Positions 8,915-16,932 of a stretch of DNA of 64,000 bases are shown piece after piece (within the stretch, counting starts at the first letter, position 1; every line of letters starts with the position of its first letter). Origin of the DNA: Carboxydothermus pertinax (GTDB lineage: Bacteria; Bacillota; Z-2901; Carboxydothermales; Carboxydothermaceae); NCBI RefSeq assembly GCF_001950255.1, contig NZ_BDJK01000009.1, forward strand, positions 1 to 64,000, written 5' to 3'. The position numbers and the translations under genes are program-made. The notes below the pieces were generated by a model. That model worked only from the letters and a program-made list of their open reading frames with translations. It was not told where the DNA came from and made no database searches.

Positions 8915-9916
8915 CTACCATTTTATTCCTATTAATAATTTTAACAAACAATATAAAAATAAAAAACCGGCATAGCCAAAAAGGGGATAAAGATATTTCA
9001 CCAGGTACTGAAAGGGTATTAAGGCAACTAAAAAACTCAAAAAATATACAAAAAAAAGTAATCTTCGGCTTTTGGGTAGTCGAAGGGCCAAAGCCACTCC
9101 ATCGGAAACTGCGGTGGTGGCCACTGCAAGCCAAATACAAATTCCAAAGAGCCAATAAGAAACAAAATGCTTTTTACCTGCTAAATACAACAATGGTACC
9201 TGATATTTAAGGACCTCGGGATAGTTAGCGGCCAAGGCAAAATAGATTAACCCCGCTAACAACCAAAAAAGTATTGTTCCAAAAATTACTCCTCCGATAA
9301 TATCAGCAGTTTTCATTTCCCGCCCCAGCGGCACCAAAACCGACCCCAAAAGCAAAATATTATACGAAGCATAGATAATTGCTGCCGATAGCCAGTTTTG
9401 CAGCCAATGGTTTTCTGCCGCAACATACTTAAACGCACTTAATTCTTTACAGGAAATTACTATCAAAAAAATCACCAAGAGGGGAGTTAAGATTATGTTT
9501 ATATAATATAAACCAAGCAGTTGTTTTTGACCCGTTAAGAGAACAATTAAAAGCAAAAAGCCAATACCAAAGAGACCCGGAAGGTTAAAATATTCATGAA
9601 AAATTGCCCCGCTGGCGGAAAGCATTACCCCTAAACCTCCAAATAATACCGCGGTAAAAGCGAAATCCGCTAAAAACTGATAACGGGGACTTAAGCTTAA
9701 CTCAATTAATTCCCGGTAATTTTTTAGTTTTAAATTATGGCTCACCTTTAATGTTCCCCAGGAAAAAAAACTCAATAACCCCCCGGTTAAAACTATTCCC
9801 AAAAAACCTTTTTCTCCGTAACGATTAAAAAATAACATGATCTCCTGACCTGATGCAAAACCTGCCCCTACCAAACTACCTATAATAATCATTCCAAGTT
9901 TTAACCAAATAACCAT
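8915..9916 (-). CDS. YkvI-like membrane transporter
   Basis: A ~333-residue membrane protein with about ten hydrophobic segments. The first helix carries the unwound-helix style motif GSLVGAGFASGQEIMLFF, typical of the YkvI branch of the amino acid-polyamine-organocation superfamily. Substrate is unknown. The start is uncertain: a GGGGAGG ribosome site lies only ~3 bases before the ATG at 9916, and a GTG at 9919 is adjacent. The stop lies just upstream of the CvpA-family gene, which probably shares its transcript. Confidence 0.8.
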   Translation of the reverse strand: MVIWLKLGMIIIGSLVGAGFASGQEIMLFFNRYGEKGFLGIVLTGGLLSFFSWGTLKVSHNLKLKNYRELIELSLSPRYQFLADFAFTAVLFGGLGVMLSASGAIFHEYFNLPGLFGIGFLLLIVLLTGQKQLLGLYYINIILTPLLVIFLIVISCKELSAFKYVAAENHWLQNWLSAAIIYASYNILLLGSVLVPLGREMKTADIIGGVIFGTILFWLLAGLIYFALAANYPEVLKYQVPLLYLAGKKHFVSYWLFGICIWLAVATTAVSDGVALALRLPKSRRLLFFVYFLSFLVALIPFQYLVKYLYPLFGYAGFLFLYCLLKLLIGIKW

Positions 9917-10011
9917 CACCCTCCCCGTGTACTACTAAATTTTATGCAAAAACAGTATAATTTTTCCTTTATCTGGATATTATAGTAACAAGACGGAGGG
10001 AGGGCAGGAAG

Positions 10012-10602
10012 TTGAAGTTTTATTTTCAAAACCCTGAAGATAAAAAACTTTTAAAAACAGCAATAAGTCGGGAAATTCTGCGAAAAGCCTTAAATCGACC
10101 GGTGGTAATTTTATGTATAGGTACAGATCGTTCCACCGGCGATGCTTTTGGACCTTTAGTGGGAAGCTTTTTAAAAAACGTTCGGATAAATTTTTTTCAT
10201 GTTTACGGTTGTTTAGAAGAACCGGTTCATGCGGTAAATTTAGAAGAAACTTTAAAAAATATTTATCATCAATATAAAAATCCTTTTCTCATTGCTGTGG
10301 ACGCTTCCTTGGGGTCATTAAACAGCGTTGGACAAATAATTTTAAAAGACGGTCCGCTAAAACCCGGAGCTGCCTTAAATAAAAAATTACCCCCGGTAGG
10401 AGATTTAAGTCTCACCGGGGTGGTTAATATTGGTGGTTTTATGGAATTTATGGTGCTGCAAAATACCCGTCTCTCAACAGTAATGGCTATGGCTCGCTTT
10501 TTAAGCGAGGTCTTAATCGAGCTTAATCACCAATTTTCTCCCGCAGAACATTTACAATTTCTTCCGGGGTACGGCCACTGGCGTTTATTACCGGAGCTTT
10601 AG
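10012..10602 (+). CDS. yyaC: YyaC-type spore protease-like protein (DUF1256)
   Basis: A 196-residue homologue of B. subtilis YyaC, a sporulation protein structurally related to the germination protease GPR. The conserved segments are CIGTDRSTGDAFGPLVG near residue 36 and AVDASLGS near residue 84. The start is a TTG at 10012 with GGAGGGAGGG upstream. The last 80 bases overlap the convergent ykuS-like gene, and its probable terminator lies beyond that gene's start codon. yyaC near parB/soj is also the arrangement in B. subtilis. Confidence 0.9.
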   Translation: MKFYFQNPEDKKLLKTAISREILRKALNRPVVILCIGTDRSTGDAFGPLVGSFLKNVRINFFHVYGCLEEPVHAVNLEETLKNIYHQYKNPFLIAVDASLGSLNSVGQIILKDGPLKPGAALNKKLPPVGDLSLTGVVNIGGFMEFMVLQNTRLSTVMAMARFLSEVLIELNHQFSPAEHLQFLPGYGHWRLLPEL

Positions 10603-10759
10603 TGTCGGTATCTTGCATACCCATAAGGTTATTTTTAACTCCCGAAACCACAAACGCATCCACCCGTTGCTCTTGCCTTGGGTCCACCACTTGATAACCT
10701 GATTCTCTAAGTACTTCATATAAGTTACTGAGTCCTTGCTCCACCGCAACCTTTTTCAT
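10523..10759 (-). CDS. YkuS-like UPF0180 family protein
   Basis: A 78-residue small protein of the UPF0180 (YkuS) family, function unknown. Family features are the KVAVEQGLSNL start, the DAFVVSGVKNNLMGMQD core and the APVINASGRTPEEI segment. I start at the ATG at 10759, 8 bases after GGAGG, rather than the GTG at 10768. The ribosome site lies inside a perfect 9-bp inverted repeat. The 3' 80 bases overlap the convergent yyaC gene. Confidence 0.85.
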   Translation of the reverse strand: MKKVAVEQGLSNLYEVLRESGYQVVDPRQEQRVDAFVVSGVKNNLMGMQDTDTKAPVINASGRTPEEIVNVLREKIGD

Positions 10760-10760
10760 T

Positions 10761-10790
10761 AAACTCACCTCCCGGTGAGTTTATTTTTTT
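10761..10790 (+). terminator. Hairpin: yyaC terminator overlapping the ykuS-like ribosome site
   Basis: AAACTCACC and GGTGAGTTT form a perfect 9-bp stem with a 4-base loop. On the plus strand ATTTTTTT follows, as in an intrinsic terminator. On the minus strand the same hairpin contains the Shine-Dalgarno of the ykuS-like gene. Confidence 0.75.
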
Positions 10791-10805
10791 CAATTTTTTC
10801 TCTGC

Positions 10806-11444
10806 TTATCCTGAATAATTCTTAGCAAGAAGCGTTAAAACTTCCTCCTTTTCCACCGGCCGGAAATCTTCGTAAAACTGGCCCACAGCGTAAAAATCTT
10901 CCGGTACTATTAAGGAAAATACAGCAAAACCATTATTTTTTAATAAATTAATAGCTTCAGTGCTTGCAACCGGAACAACCACTGTAATGGATTTAGCCCC
11001 TTGCTTTATTAACGATAAACCCGCGGCTAAGACAGTAAAACCAGTAGCTAAGCCATCATCCACCAAAAGGACATTTTTATTTGTATAGTCGTAATTTATA
11101 TTGTCTATATTGTATATACTTTGCATTTCTTTAATTTTTCGCTGGGCCTTTTTTATTTGTTTTTCTAAAATTTCTGGTGAAATCCCTAATAATCTTATAA
11201 ATTCCTCATTTAAGGCTAAGGACCCATCAGCGGTAACTGCCCCCAGAGCTACTTCTTCATTGTGAGGAGCCCCGATTTTTTTGGGCAGGATAAGCTTTAA
11301 TGGTAGCTTTAGTTTCTTAGCTATTGGTGCTGCTACTACTGCACCCCCTCGGGGGATAGCCGTAACAACGTCTCCAACAATACCTTCATTCCATAATTTG
11401 GCAGAACAAACCCGACCTGCATCCTCCCGGTTTTTAAAATACAT
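10806..11444 (-). CDS. Phosphoribosyltransferase-family protein
   Basis: A 212-residue type I phosphoribosyltransferase. The PRPP-binding loop NVLLVDDGLATGFT lies near residues 125-138, and the N-terminal half has the IPRGGAVVAAPIA segment. Close homologues are annotated only as PRTase-domain proteins, so the nucleobase or other acceptor is unknown. Length fits the family. A GGGAGA ribosome site precedes the ATG, and the gene starts one base after the stop of the DUF4446 gene, suggesting co-transcription. Confidence 0.88.
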   Translation of the reverse strand: MYFKNREDAGRVCSAKLWNEGIVGDVVTAIPRGGAVVAAPIAKKLKLPLKLILPKKIGAPHNEEVALGAVTADGSLALNEEFIRLLGISPEILEKQIKKAQRKIKEMQSIYNIDNINYDYTNKNVLLVDDGLATGFTVLAAGLSLIKQGAKSITVVVPVASTEAINLLKNNGFAVFSLIVPEDFYAVGQFYEDFRPVEKEEVLTLLAKNYSG

Positions 11445-11445
11445 T

Positions 11446-11940
11446 TTATCTCCCTTCTTCCATCGCTTTACCGATTGCCTTTTGTTCCTCTTCCGTTAAA
11501 GGGTAGATAGACGCACCCTGCTCTACCGGCTTTCCGTATACGAGGCATTGCTCCCGCCCATAGAGACTGGTAATTACTACTCCATTATTGTTGGCATCTA
11601 AAAAAGCCACCGAAAAGCTTAATTCCGAACCCAATTCCGGCAAAGCTTTATACCGCACCATTCCTACTTTTTGCACTGCCAATAGAAGCCTTTGGTTTAA
11701 ATCTTCGGTGTACTTTTTTAAGTTTGTAACTTCACCTTTTAGTAACTCATTATCCCGGGCTAAATCCAGCAAAATATTTTCCAAATTTTGCCCGGAATTT
11801 CCTTGAAGTAAATTTTTTAATTCCCGTCTTAGTTTAACCGTTTTTACATATAAGTTAAGCAGCAAAAGAAAAAATATTAAATTTAAACCAAATACGCCTA
11901 AAATTACTTCCGGCCGCATTAAAGTTGTAAAATTTAGCAT
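11446..11940 (-). CDS. DUF4446 family membrane-anchored protein
   Basis: A 164-residue protein of the DUF4446 family. One N-terminal hydrophobic helix (~residues 10-32) is followed by a coiled-coil region and then a C-terminal globular domain containing MVRYKALPELGSELSFSVAFLDANNNGVV, the family signature. Function is unknown; homologues lie near parB/soj in Firmicutes. I chose the ATG at 11940, 7 bases after GGAGGG; a longer frame runs upstream to 12033, but it would overlap the start of divergent larE. Confidence 0.88.
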   Translation of the reverse strand: MLNFTTLMRPEVILGVFGLNLIFFLLLLNLYVKTVKLRRELKNLLQGNSGQNLENILLDLARDNELLKGEVTNLKKYTEDLNQRLLLAVQKVGMVRYKALPELGSELSFSVAFLDANNNGVVITSLYGREQCLVYGKPVEQGASIYPLTEEEQKAIGKAMEEGR

Positions 11941-12021
11941 TTTAAATCCCTCCGTAATTCTTGGTTTTTTTTGTCCTGAAAATTTGCTACAATTAATTAA
12001 AAACAAAACCGGAGGTGCGGT

Positions 12022-12825
12022 ATGTCGCAGCAAAAGTTAGAAAAGCTTACTTCTATTTTAACCGAAATGAAGTCGGTAGTGGTAGCTTTTTCCGGAGGAG
12101 TTGACAGTAGTTTTTTATTAAAAGTTGCCAGAGATGTCTTGGGAGATAAGGTAGTAGCCGCCGTGGGTATTTCTGATACTTATAAGCCCGACGAACTTTT
12201 AGAAGCGGAAAATATAGCAAAGATGCTTGGAGTTAAGTTAATAAAAGTTTATACCGATGAATTTTCGGATCCCAACTTCGTCAATAACCCCCCGGACCGG
12301 TGTTACTATTGTAAAAAAAGCCTTTTTAGTAAACTTATTGAATTAAAAGAGCAATTAAGTTTTAAATATGTAGCCGATGGGGCAAATTTAGACGATAACA
12401 AGGATTATCGTCCCGGCCACCGGGCTATTGAGGAGCTGGGTATTCGTTCCCCCTTAAGGGAAGCTGGGTTTACTAAAGACGAAATCCGGAGTTTTGCCCG
12501 GGAAATGGGACTGCCTAATTGGAATAAACCGGCAGAAGCCTGCCTTGCCTCCCGTTTTCCTTACCATACTAAAATTACGAAAGAAAATCTACAAAAAATT
12601 TATTTAGGTGAAAAATACTTAAAGGGCTTGGGTTTTAATATTGTGAGGGTTCGTTTTCATGATCCTATTGCCCGAATCGAGTTGTCTCCTGAAGAATTGC
12701 TTAAGGCTGTAGAAATGCGCCAGGACATTGTTAAATATTTTCAAGATTTAGGCTTTAATTATACCTGCCTTGATCTTTTGGGTTACCGTACCGGCAGTAT
12801 GAATGAAATTTTGGAGGAATTTTAA
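12022..12825 (+). CDS. larE: LarE, sulfur insertase for nickel-pincer cofactor
   Basis: A 267-residue PP-loop enzyme that adenylates and sulfurates the P2CMN precursor in nickel-pincer nucleotide synthesis. The ATP motif SGGVDSS is at residues 24-30. Three cysteines are notable: C94 and C97 (CYYC) and C174 (EACLASRFPY). In single-Cys LarE the Cys equivalent to C174 is sacrificed; three-Cys LarE proteins are reported to hold a [4Fe-4S] cluster that can carry the sulfur. The set seen here suggests the cluster type. First gene of larEBC, preceded by GGAGGTG. Confidence 0.94.
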   Translation: MSQQKLEKLTSILTEMKSVVVAFSGGVDSSFLLKVARDVLGDKVVAAVGISDTYKPDELLEAENIAKMLGVKLIKVYTDEFSDPNFVNNPPDRCYYCKKSLFSKLIELKEQLSFKYVADGANLDDNKDYRPGHRAIEELGIRSPLREAGFTKDEIRSFAREMGLPNWNKPAEACLASRFPYHTKITKENLQKIYLGEKYLKGLGFNIVRVRFHDPIARIELSPEELLKAVEMRQDIVKYFQDLGFNYTCLDLLGYRTGSMNEILEEF

Positions 12826-13572
12826 ATGGAAAACCTTTATGAAGTATTAAAAAAGGTTGAACTTGGAAAAATTACTGCTGAAAAAGCCTTAAAGGTAATC
12901 CAGGGGGAGTTTTTTGAGGACTTAGGTTTTGCCCGGGTTGATTTTCACCGGGAAAAGCGGAAGGAATTTGCCGAAGTAATTTTTGCTCAAAATAAAACGC
13001 CGGAGGAAACAGCCCTCATTGCCCAAAAACTTTATGAGCGGCACGGACGCTTTTTAGCTACCAGGGTAAGTTTTGATCACTACGAAGCCATTAAAAGGCT
13101 AATCCCAAACACTTTTTACAATGACCGGGCTAAAACCGCCGCCTACTACCTGGAGGGAAAACCTCGGCCCGGTAATCCTCTTATCATCACCGCCGGCACT
13201 TCGGATCTTCCGGTAGCTTTGGAAGCAGAAGAAACCCTTAAATTTGCCGGTTTTAAGCCGCAAACTCTTTTTGATGCAGGCGTAGCTGGCATTCACCGTT
13301 TATTTGCTAGTATTGACTTACTACGAAAAGCCGATGTTATTATAGCGGTAGCAGGGATGGAAGGGGCGTTGCCTTCGGTAGTGGCCGGTCTTGCCTCCTG
13401 TCCGGTTATTGCCGTCCCTACTTCGGTTGGCTACGGTGCCAACTTTCAGGGACTTTCTGCTCTTTTAACGATGTTAAACAGTTGCGCTCCGGGAATCGGA
13501 GTAGTTAACATCGATAACGGCTTTGGAGCAGCCGCTTTAGCAATTTCCATTTTAGGTTTAAAGGAGAAGTAA
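12826..13572 (+). CDS. larB: LarB, nicotinic acid adenine dinucleotide carboxylase/hydrolase
   Basis: A 248-residue LarB, which carboxylates the pyridinium ring of nicotinic acid adenine dinucleotide and hydrolyses the phosphoanhydride to start pincer-cofactor synthesis. The C-terminal two-thirds resemble the PurE/AIR-carboxylase fold (TAGTSDLPVALEAEETL, AGVAGIHRL, VAGMEGALPSVVAGLASCPVIAVPTSVGYG). Length is as expected. The ATG directly abuts the larE stop, and larC follows after one base, so the three genes are a single operon. Confidence 0.95.
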   Translation: MENLYEVLKKVELGKITAEKALKVIQGEFFEDLGFARVDFHREKRKEFAEVIFAQNKTPEETALIAQKLYERHGRFLATRVSFDHYEAIKRLIPNTFYNDRAKTAAYYLEGKPRPGNPLIITAGTSDLPVALEAEETLKFAGFKPQTLFDAGVAGIHRLFASIDLLRKADVIIAVAGMEGALPSVVAGLASCPVIAVPTSVGYGANFQGLSALLTMLNSCAPGIGVVNIDNGFGAAALAISILGLKEK

Positions 13573-13573
13573 A

Positions 13574-14737
13574 ATGCGGCTATATCTTGATTGTTTTATG
13601 GGAATTTCCGGAGATATGATGTTGGGACTTCTTTTGGATTTAGGAGTTAGGGAGGAGGAGTTTCTTAATCTTTTAAATACATTGCCCCTGGAGTTTTCTT
13701 TAGACGTTAAAACCGTTCAAAAAAACGGCCTTTCCGGAAAAAAAGTTTCGGTGTTATATCCAAAGCCCCATCAACACCGTCATTTAAACGATATCTATGA
13801 AATTATTGAAAAAAGTTCCCTGCCGATTGAGGTAAAGAATAAAAGCAAATACGCTTTTAAACTTTTAGCAGAAGCAGAAGCAAAAATTCACGGTACCACC
13901 ATGGATAAAGTTCATTTTCATGAAGTAGGGGCGGTCGATGCAATTGTGGATATTTGTGGTAGTATTCTTGGAGTTTATCTTTTAGAGGTAGATACGGTAA
14001 TCGCCTCACCGTTACCCCTATCCCGGGGGTTTGTAAACTCCGCTCACGGTCCCATCCCCTTGCCGGCACCGGCCACCTTAGAGCTCTTATCCGGTATTCC
14101 GGTAGTTCCAGCTCCGGTAGCAGGGGAACTGGTAACTCCTACCGGAGCTGCCCTTTACCGGGTTTTGGTGGCTAAAACGGAAAATGCTCCTTCAGGGACA
14201 ATCATTAAGACCGGTTACGGTGCCGGAAGCAAGGATTTTATCTATCCTAACATGTTGCGGGGAATTTTATTTACTGAAAACTCGGTAAAAAAAAGTAACC
14301 TGGTTCTTTTGGAGACAAATATCGACCATCTTTCGTCTGAAGCTTTAGGGTATAGTTTTAACCGGCTTTTCCGGGAAGGGGCTTTAGACGTTTTTATAAC
14401 CCCAATTCAAATGAAAAAAAGCCGCCCCGGGGTAATCCTTTCGGTTCTTTGCCCTGAATCCGAGGAGGAAAAGTTTGCTGCAATTATCTTTTCCGAAACG
14501 GGAAGTCTGGGGATAAGAAGACAAAAGATAGAGCGCTATGAAGCCGAGAGAGAAATAATTAAGCTAAATACCCGTTACGGTTTACTTCCGGTAAAAATCG
14601 GCCGCTTTCGGGGCAAAGTTATTTCCGTCCATCCGGAATTTGATGCCTGTCAAGTAGCCGCTCAAAAATACAATGTTTCTTTCAGGGAAGTTTACGAGGA
14701 AGTAATGGCCGTATGGCAGGCAAAATTTGGAGTTTAG
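13574..14737 (+). CDS. larC: LarC, nickel insertase for pincer cofactor
   Basis: A 387-residue LarC, the CTP-dependent nickel insertase that finishes the nickel-pincer nucleotide. It starts with the family opening LYLDCFMGISGDMMLG and contains the His-rich stretch HQHRHLNDI (residues ~58-66) and VHFHEVGAVDAIVDI. In Lactobacillus plantarum larC is expressed as two frames joined by programmed frameshifting; here it is one uninterrupted frame. It ends the larEBC operon at an intrinsic terminator. No larA or other lactate-racemase-like gene lies nearby. Confidence 0.95.
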   Translation: MRLYLDCFMGISGDMMLGLLLDLGVREEEFLNLLNTLPLEFSLDVKTVQKNGLSGKKVSVLYPKPHQHRHLNDIYEIIEKSSLPIEVKNKSKYAFKLLAEAEAKIHGTTMDKVHFHEVGAVDAIVDICGSILGVYLLEVDTVIASPLPLSRGFVNSAHGPIPLPAPATLELLSGIPVVPAPVAGELVTPTGAALYRVLVAKTENAPSGTIIKTGYGAGSKDFIYPNMLRGILFTENSVKKSNLVLLETNIDHLSSEALGYSFNRLFREGALDVFITPIQMKKSRPGVILSVLCPESEEEKFAAIIFSETGSLGIRRQKIERYEAEREIIKLNTRYGLLPVKIGRFRGKVISVHPEFDACQVAAQKYNVSFREVYEEVMAVWQAKFGV

Positions 14738-14745
14738 CACTTAAT

Positions 14746-14772
14746 AAAAAGGAGCCAGAGCGGCTCCTTTTT
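14746..14772 (+). terminator. Intrinsic terminator after larC
   Basis: AAAAAGGAGCC-AGAG-GGCTCCTTTTTT type hairpin with flanking A and T runs, between convergent larC and the LysR gene; it can serve both strands. Confidence 0.85.
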
Positions 14773-14777
14773 TAAGT

Positions 14778-15671
14778 CTAGGACAGTTGCTCCCGGCAAA
14801 ATTGCATAAAGGCCTGGATAGCCGGCGAGTAGAATTTGCGGTTATTTAGAACCACATAAAACTCCCGGTACATAGGTAAATTTTCAATGGTAAGTTGCTT
14901 AAATATCCCCCATTTAATCTCCCGCTGTATCGTCCACCTGGAAAGGATAGCCGCTCCTAATCCCGCATCTACTGCTCCCTTTATTGCTTCCGTGCTGCCC
15001 AGTTCCATTACTATTTTTAGCTCTTGCAGGTTTAAACCAGCCGCCTGCAGTCGCTCTTCTATCACCTTCCGGGTGCCTGAACCGGGTTCCCGCATTATCA
15101 GAGGTAATGTTGCTAACTCCTCCCAGGAAATCTGCCCACGTCCAGCAAGAGGATGGTTGGCCGCTACCACTACTACCAGTTCATCCCGAGCTACCGCTTC
15201 TACGTGAAGTTCCCCGGCGGTTACCTCTCCCTCTACAAAACCCAGATCTAAAGTAAGATCAGTTACCCGTTCCAGTACCTTTTCGGTATTCATTACTTCC
15301 ATGGTAATATTTACTTCTGGGTGTTTTCGGTAAAAGGAGCTCAAAAGCGGTGGCAAAACGTGACCCCCAATAGTTAAACTAGCCCCCAAAACCAGCTTTC
15401 CTTTAATGATACCAGCAGCCTGGCTAATATCCCGTTGAGCTTTGTCCATTAGGGATAACAGGTGCAGGGTGTACTTATAGAGGATTTCTCCTGCCGGGGT
15501 AAGAGTAACCCGTTTAGTGGTCCTGTCAAGAAGCTTGGTCCCATAATATTCTTCTAAAGCCTGGATATGCATACTAATGGCAGGCTGAGAAATATGCAGG
15601 AGGCGAGCAGCTTCTGAAAAACTTTTCTTTTCTACTACCACCCGGAAAATTTCCAGCTGATTTCGGTTCAA
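14778..15671 (-). CDS. LysR-family transcriptional regulator
   Basis: A 297-residue LysR-type regulator. The N-terminal winged helix-turn-helix spans residues ~1-60 (FRVVVEKKSFSEAARLLHISQPAISMHIQALE), followed by a periplasmic-binding-like effector domain. The start is a TTG at 15671 with AGGAGG 7 bases upstream. It lies 33 bases downstream of the YeiH-type exporter in the same orientation. LysR-YeiH pairs are common, and the regulator usually controls the exporter. The effector is unknown; CysB/CysL-like sulfur signals are a reasonable guess given the exporter family. Confidence 0.92.
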   Translation of the reverse strand: MNRNQLEIFRVVVEKKSFSEAARLLHISQPAISMHIQALEEYYGTKLLDRTTKRVTLTPAGEILYKYTLHLLSLMDKAQRDISQAAGIIKGKLVLGASLTIGGHVLPPLLSSFYRKHPEVNITMEVMNTEKVLERVTDLTLDLGFVEGEVTAGELHVEAVARDELVVVVAANHPLAGRGQISWEELATLPLIMREPGSGTRKVIEERLQAAGLNLQELKIVMELGSTEAIKGAVDAGLGAAILSRWTIQREIKWGIFKQLTIENLPMYREFYVVLNNRKFYSPAIQAFMQFCREQLS

Positions 15672-15704
15672 AAAGGAACCTCCTTTTTGAATTATTTTTA
15701 AGGC

Positions 15705-16736
15705 TTAAGTAATTGAAAATAATATCAGCAATCCCCAGCCAAACAGGGCTAACGCCAGAGAACCGATCACACCCACCAGCAGAGAGCTACCCCCTACCCG
15801 CCTGAAAGTTTGTAGCCTCACGTGCAGGCCAAGTCCAGCCATGGCCATCGTCAGGAGAAAAATGCTTACCTGCAGGATAAACTGCTCCATCGCTGGAGTC
15901 AGGAGGTTAAAAGTATTTATCAAACTAAAACCGAAGAAACCAAAGACAAACCAGGGAATGGGTAATTGCCTGGGGTGTTGCTGCGAAGACCCTCTCTGTT
16001 TTTTGTTAAAAAGATAACCCATAACCATAGCTACAGGAATTAGCAGTGCGACCCTACCTAGCTTTACCAAAATTGCAATTTCGCTGCTAATCTTCCCTCC
16101 GGCCATAGAAGCCGCCACTACATGGGCTACTTCATGCAAGGTGGAACCGGTAAGCACCCCGTAAGCATAGGGGCTTAAGGGTAAAAAGGGTTGGAGCAGG
16201 GTATAGACAAGGGCACCCAAGGTTCCAAGCAAAGCAACAATACCTACCGATATGGCTGTCTCATTATCATCGGCATGTACCAGGGGCGCTACCGCAGCAA
16301 TGGCTGCTGCCCCACATACAGCGGTACCCACCCCGAGAAGAGCGGCCAAGCGTTTGTTCAGAGAAAAACGCTTACCAAGCCACCAGAACAGGGCTATCGT
16401 AAAAACTATGACCAATGCATCAATTAGAATGATTCGAGGTCCGGAGGCAATTATCATATTGATATCCAGACGGATGCCCATAAGAATAACCCCAAGTTTC
16501 AACAGCCTTTTGGCCGCAAAATCGATACCTTCATTGGCTATACGGGGAACTCCTAACACGGCACGCCAGGAAATGCCTAAAAGGATGGCGATTACCATAG
16601 TTCCCATAACGGAAAAAAAGGGAAGGCTGGTTAACTGCCTGGCCAGTAGGGTTAAAACTAGGGTTAAAGTTAATCCCCGTACCAAATTAAAAGATTTATT
16701 TTTTTTATTTATCAATACTATAGCTTCCTGCGACAT
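15705..16736 (-). CDS. YeiH-family putative sulfate/sulfur exporter
   Basis: A 343-residue integral membrane protein of the YeiH/UPF0324 family with about ten hydrophobic segments. Family landmarks are LGVILMGIRLD near residue 80, VGTAVCGAAAIAAVAPLV near residue 135 and the GSTLHEVAHVVAAS motif near residue 197. Members are annotated as putative sulfate exporters, but transport has rarely been shown directly. A GAGGGGG ribosome site precedes the ATG. It is followed by a LysR gene. A perfect palindrome ~100 bases upstream (16837-16855) is a candidate operator. Confidence 0.88.
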   Translation of the reverse strand: MSQEAIVLINKKNKSFNLVRGLTLTLVLTLLARQLTSLPFFSVMGTMVIAILLGISWRAVLGVPRIANEGIDFAAKRLLKLGVILMGIRLDINMIIASGPRIILIDALVIVFTIALFWWLGKRFSLNKRLAALLGVGTAVCGAAAIAAVAPLVHADDNETAISVGIVALLGTLGALVYTLLQPFLPLSPYAYGVLTGSTLHEVAHVVAASMAGGKISSEIAILVKLGRVALLIPVAMVMGYLFNKKQRGSSQQHPRQLPIPWFVFGFFGFSLINTFNLLTPAMEQFILQVSIFLLTMAMAGLGLHVRLQTFRRVGGSSLLVGVIGSLALALFGWGLLILFSIT

Positions 16737-16836
16737 ACACTACCCCCTCTTAAGATATTTCCCCGGGGAATAACGATTACAGCTATAAGGATATCATATT
16801 AATGGCGCCAACAGAAATATTAAGTAACAATGAATT

Positions 16837-16855
16837 TTATAAGTAAAACTTATAA
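16837..16855. promoter_or_regulatory. Perfect inverted repeat upstream of yeiH-like gene
   Basis: TTATAAGT-AAA-ACTTATAA: two perfect 8-base arms with a 3-base spacer, in the non-coding gap upstream of the exporter gene. The size and AT-rich symmetry suit a LysR-type recognition site. No T-run follows, so it is not a terminator. Confidence 0.5.
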
Positions 16856-16899
16856 GTATTAAGTTTCCGCCTTCGATTTTCTGTAAATTAAACTAAAAG

Positions 16900-16930
16900 A
16901 AAATAAAAAAAGAGCCAAAAATTTGGCTCA
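16900..16930 (-). terminator. Intrinsic terminator after cysteine desulfurase gene
   Basis: GAGCCAAA and TTTGGCTC form an 8-bp stem with a 2-base loop (16912-16929). Read on the minus strand it is followed by TTTTTTTATTTT, just past the stop at 16933. Confidence 0.8.
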
Positions 16931-16932
16931 AT

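Noticed and set aside
15000-16773. Plus-strand frames opposite the LysR and YeiH genes (14887, 14984, 16191, 16252)
   Set aside because: Shadows of well-supported minus-strand genes.
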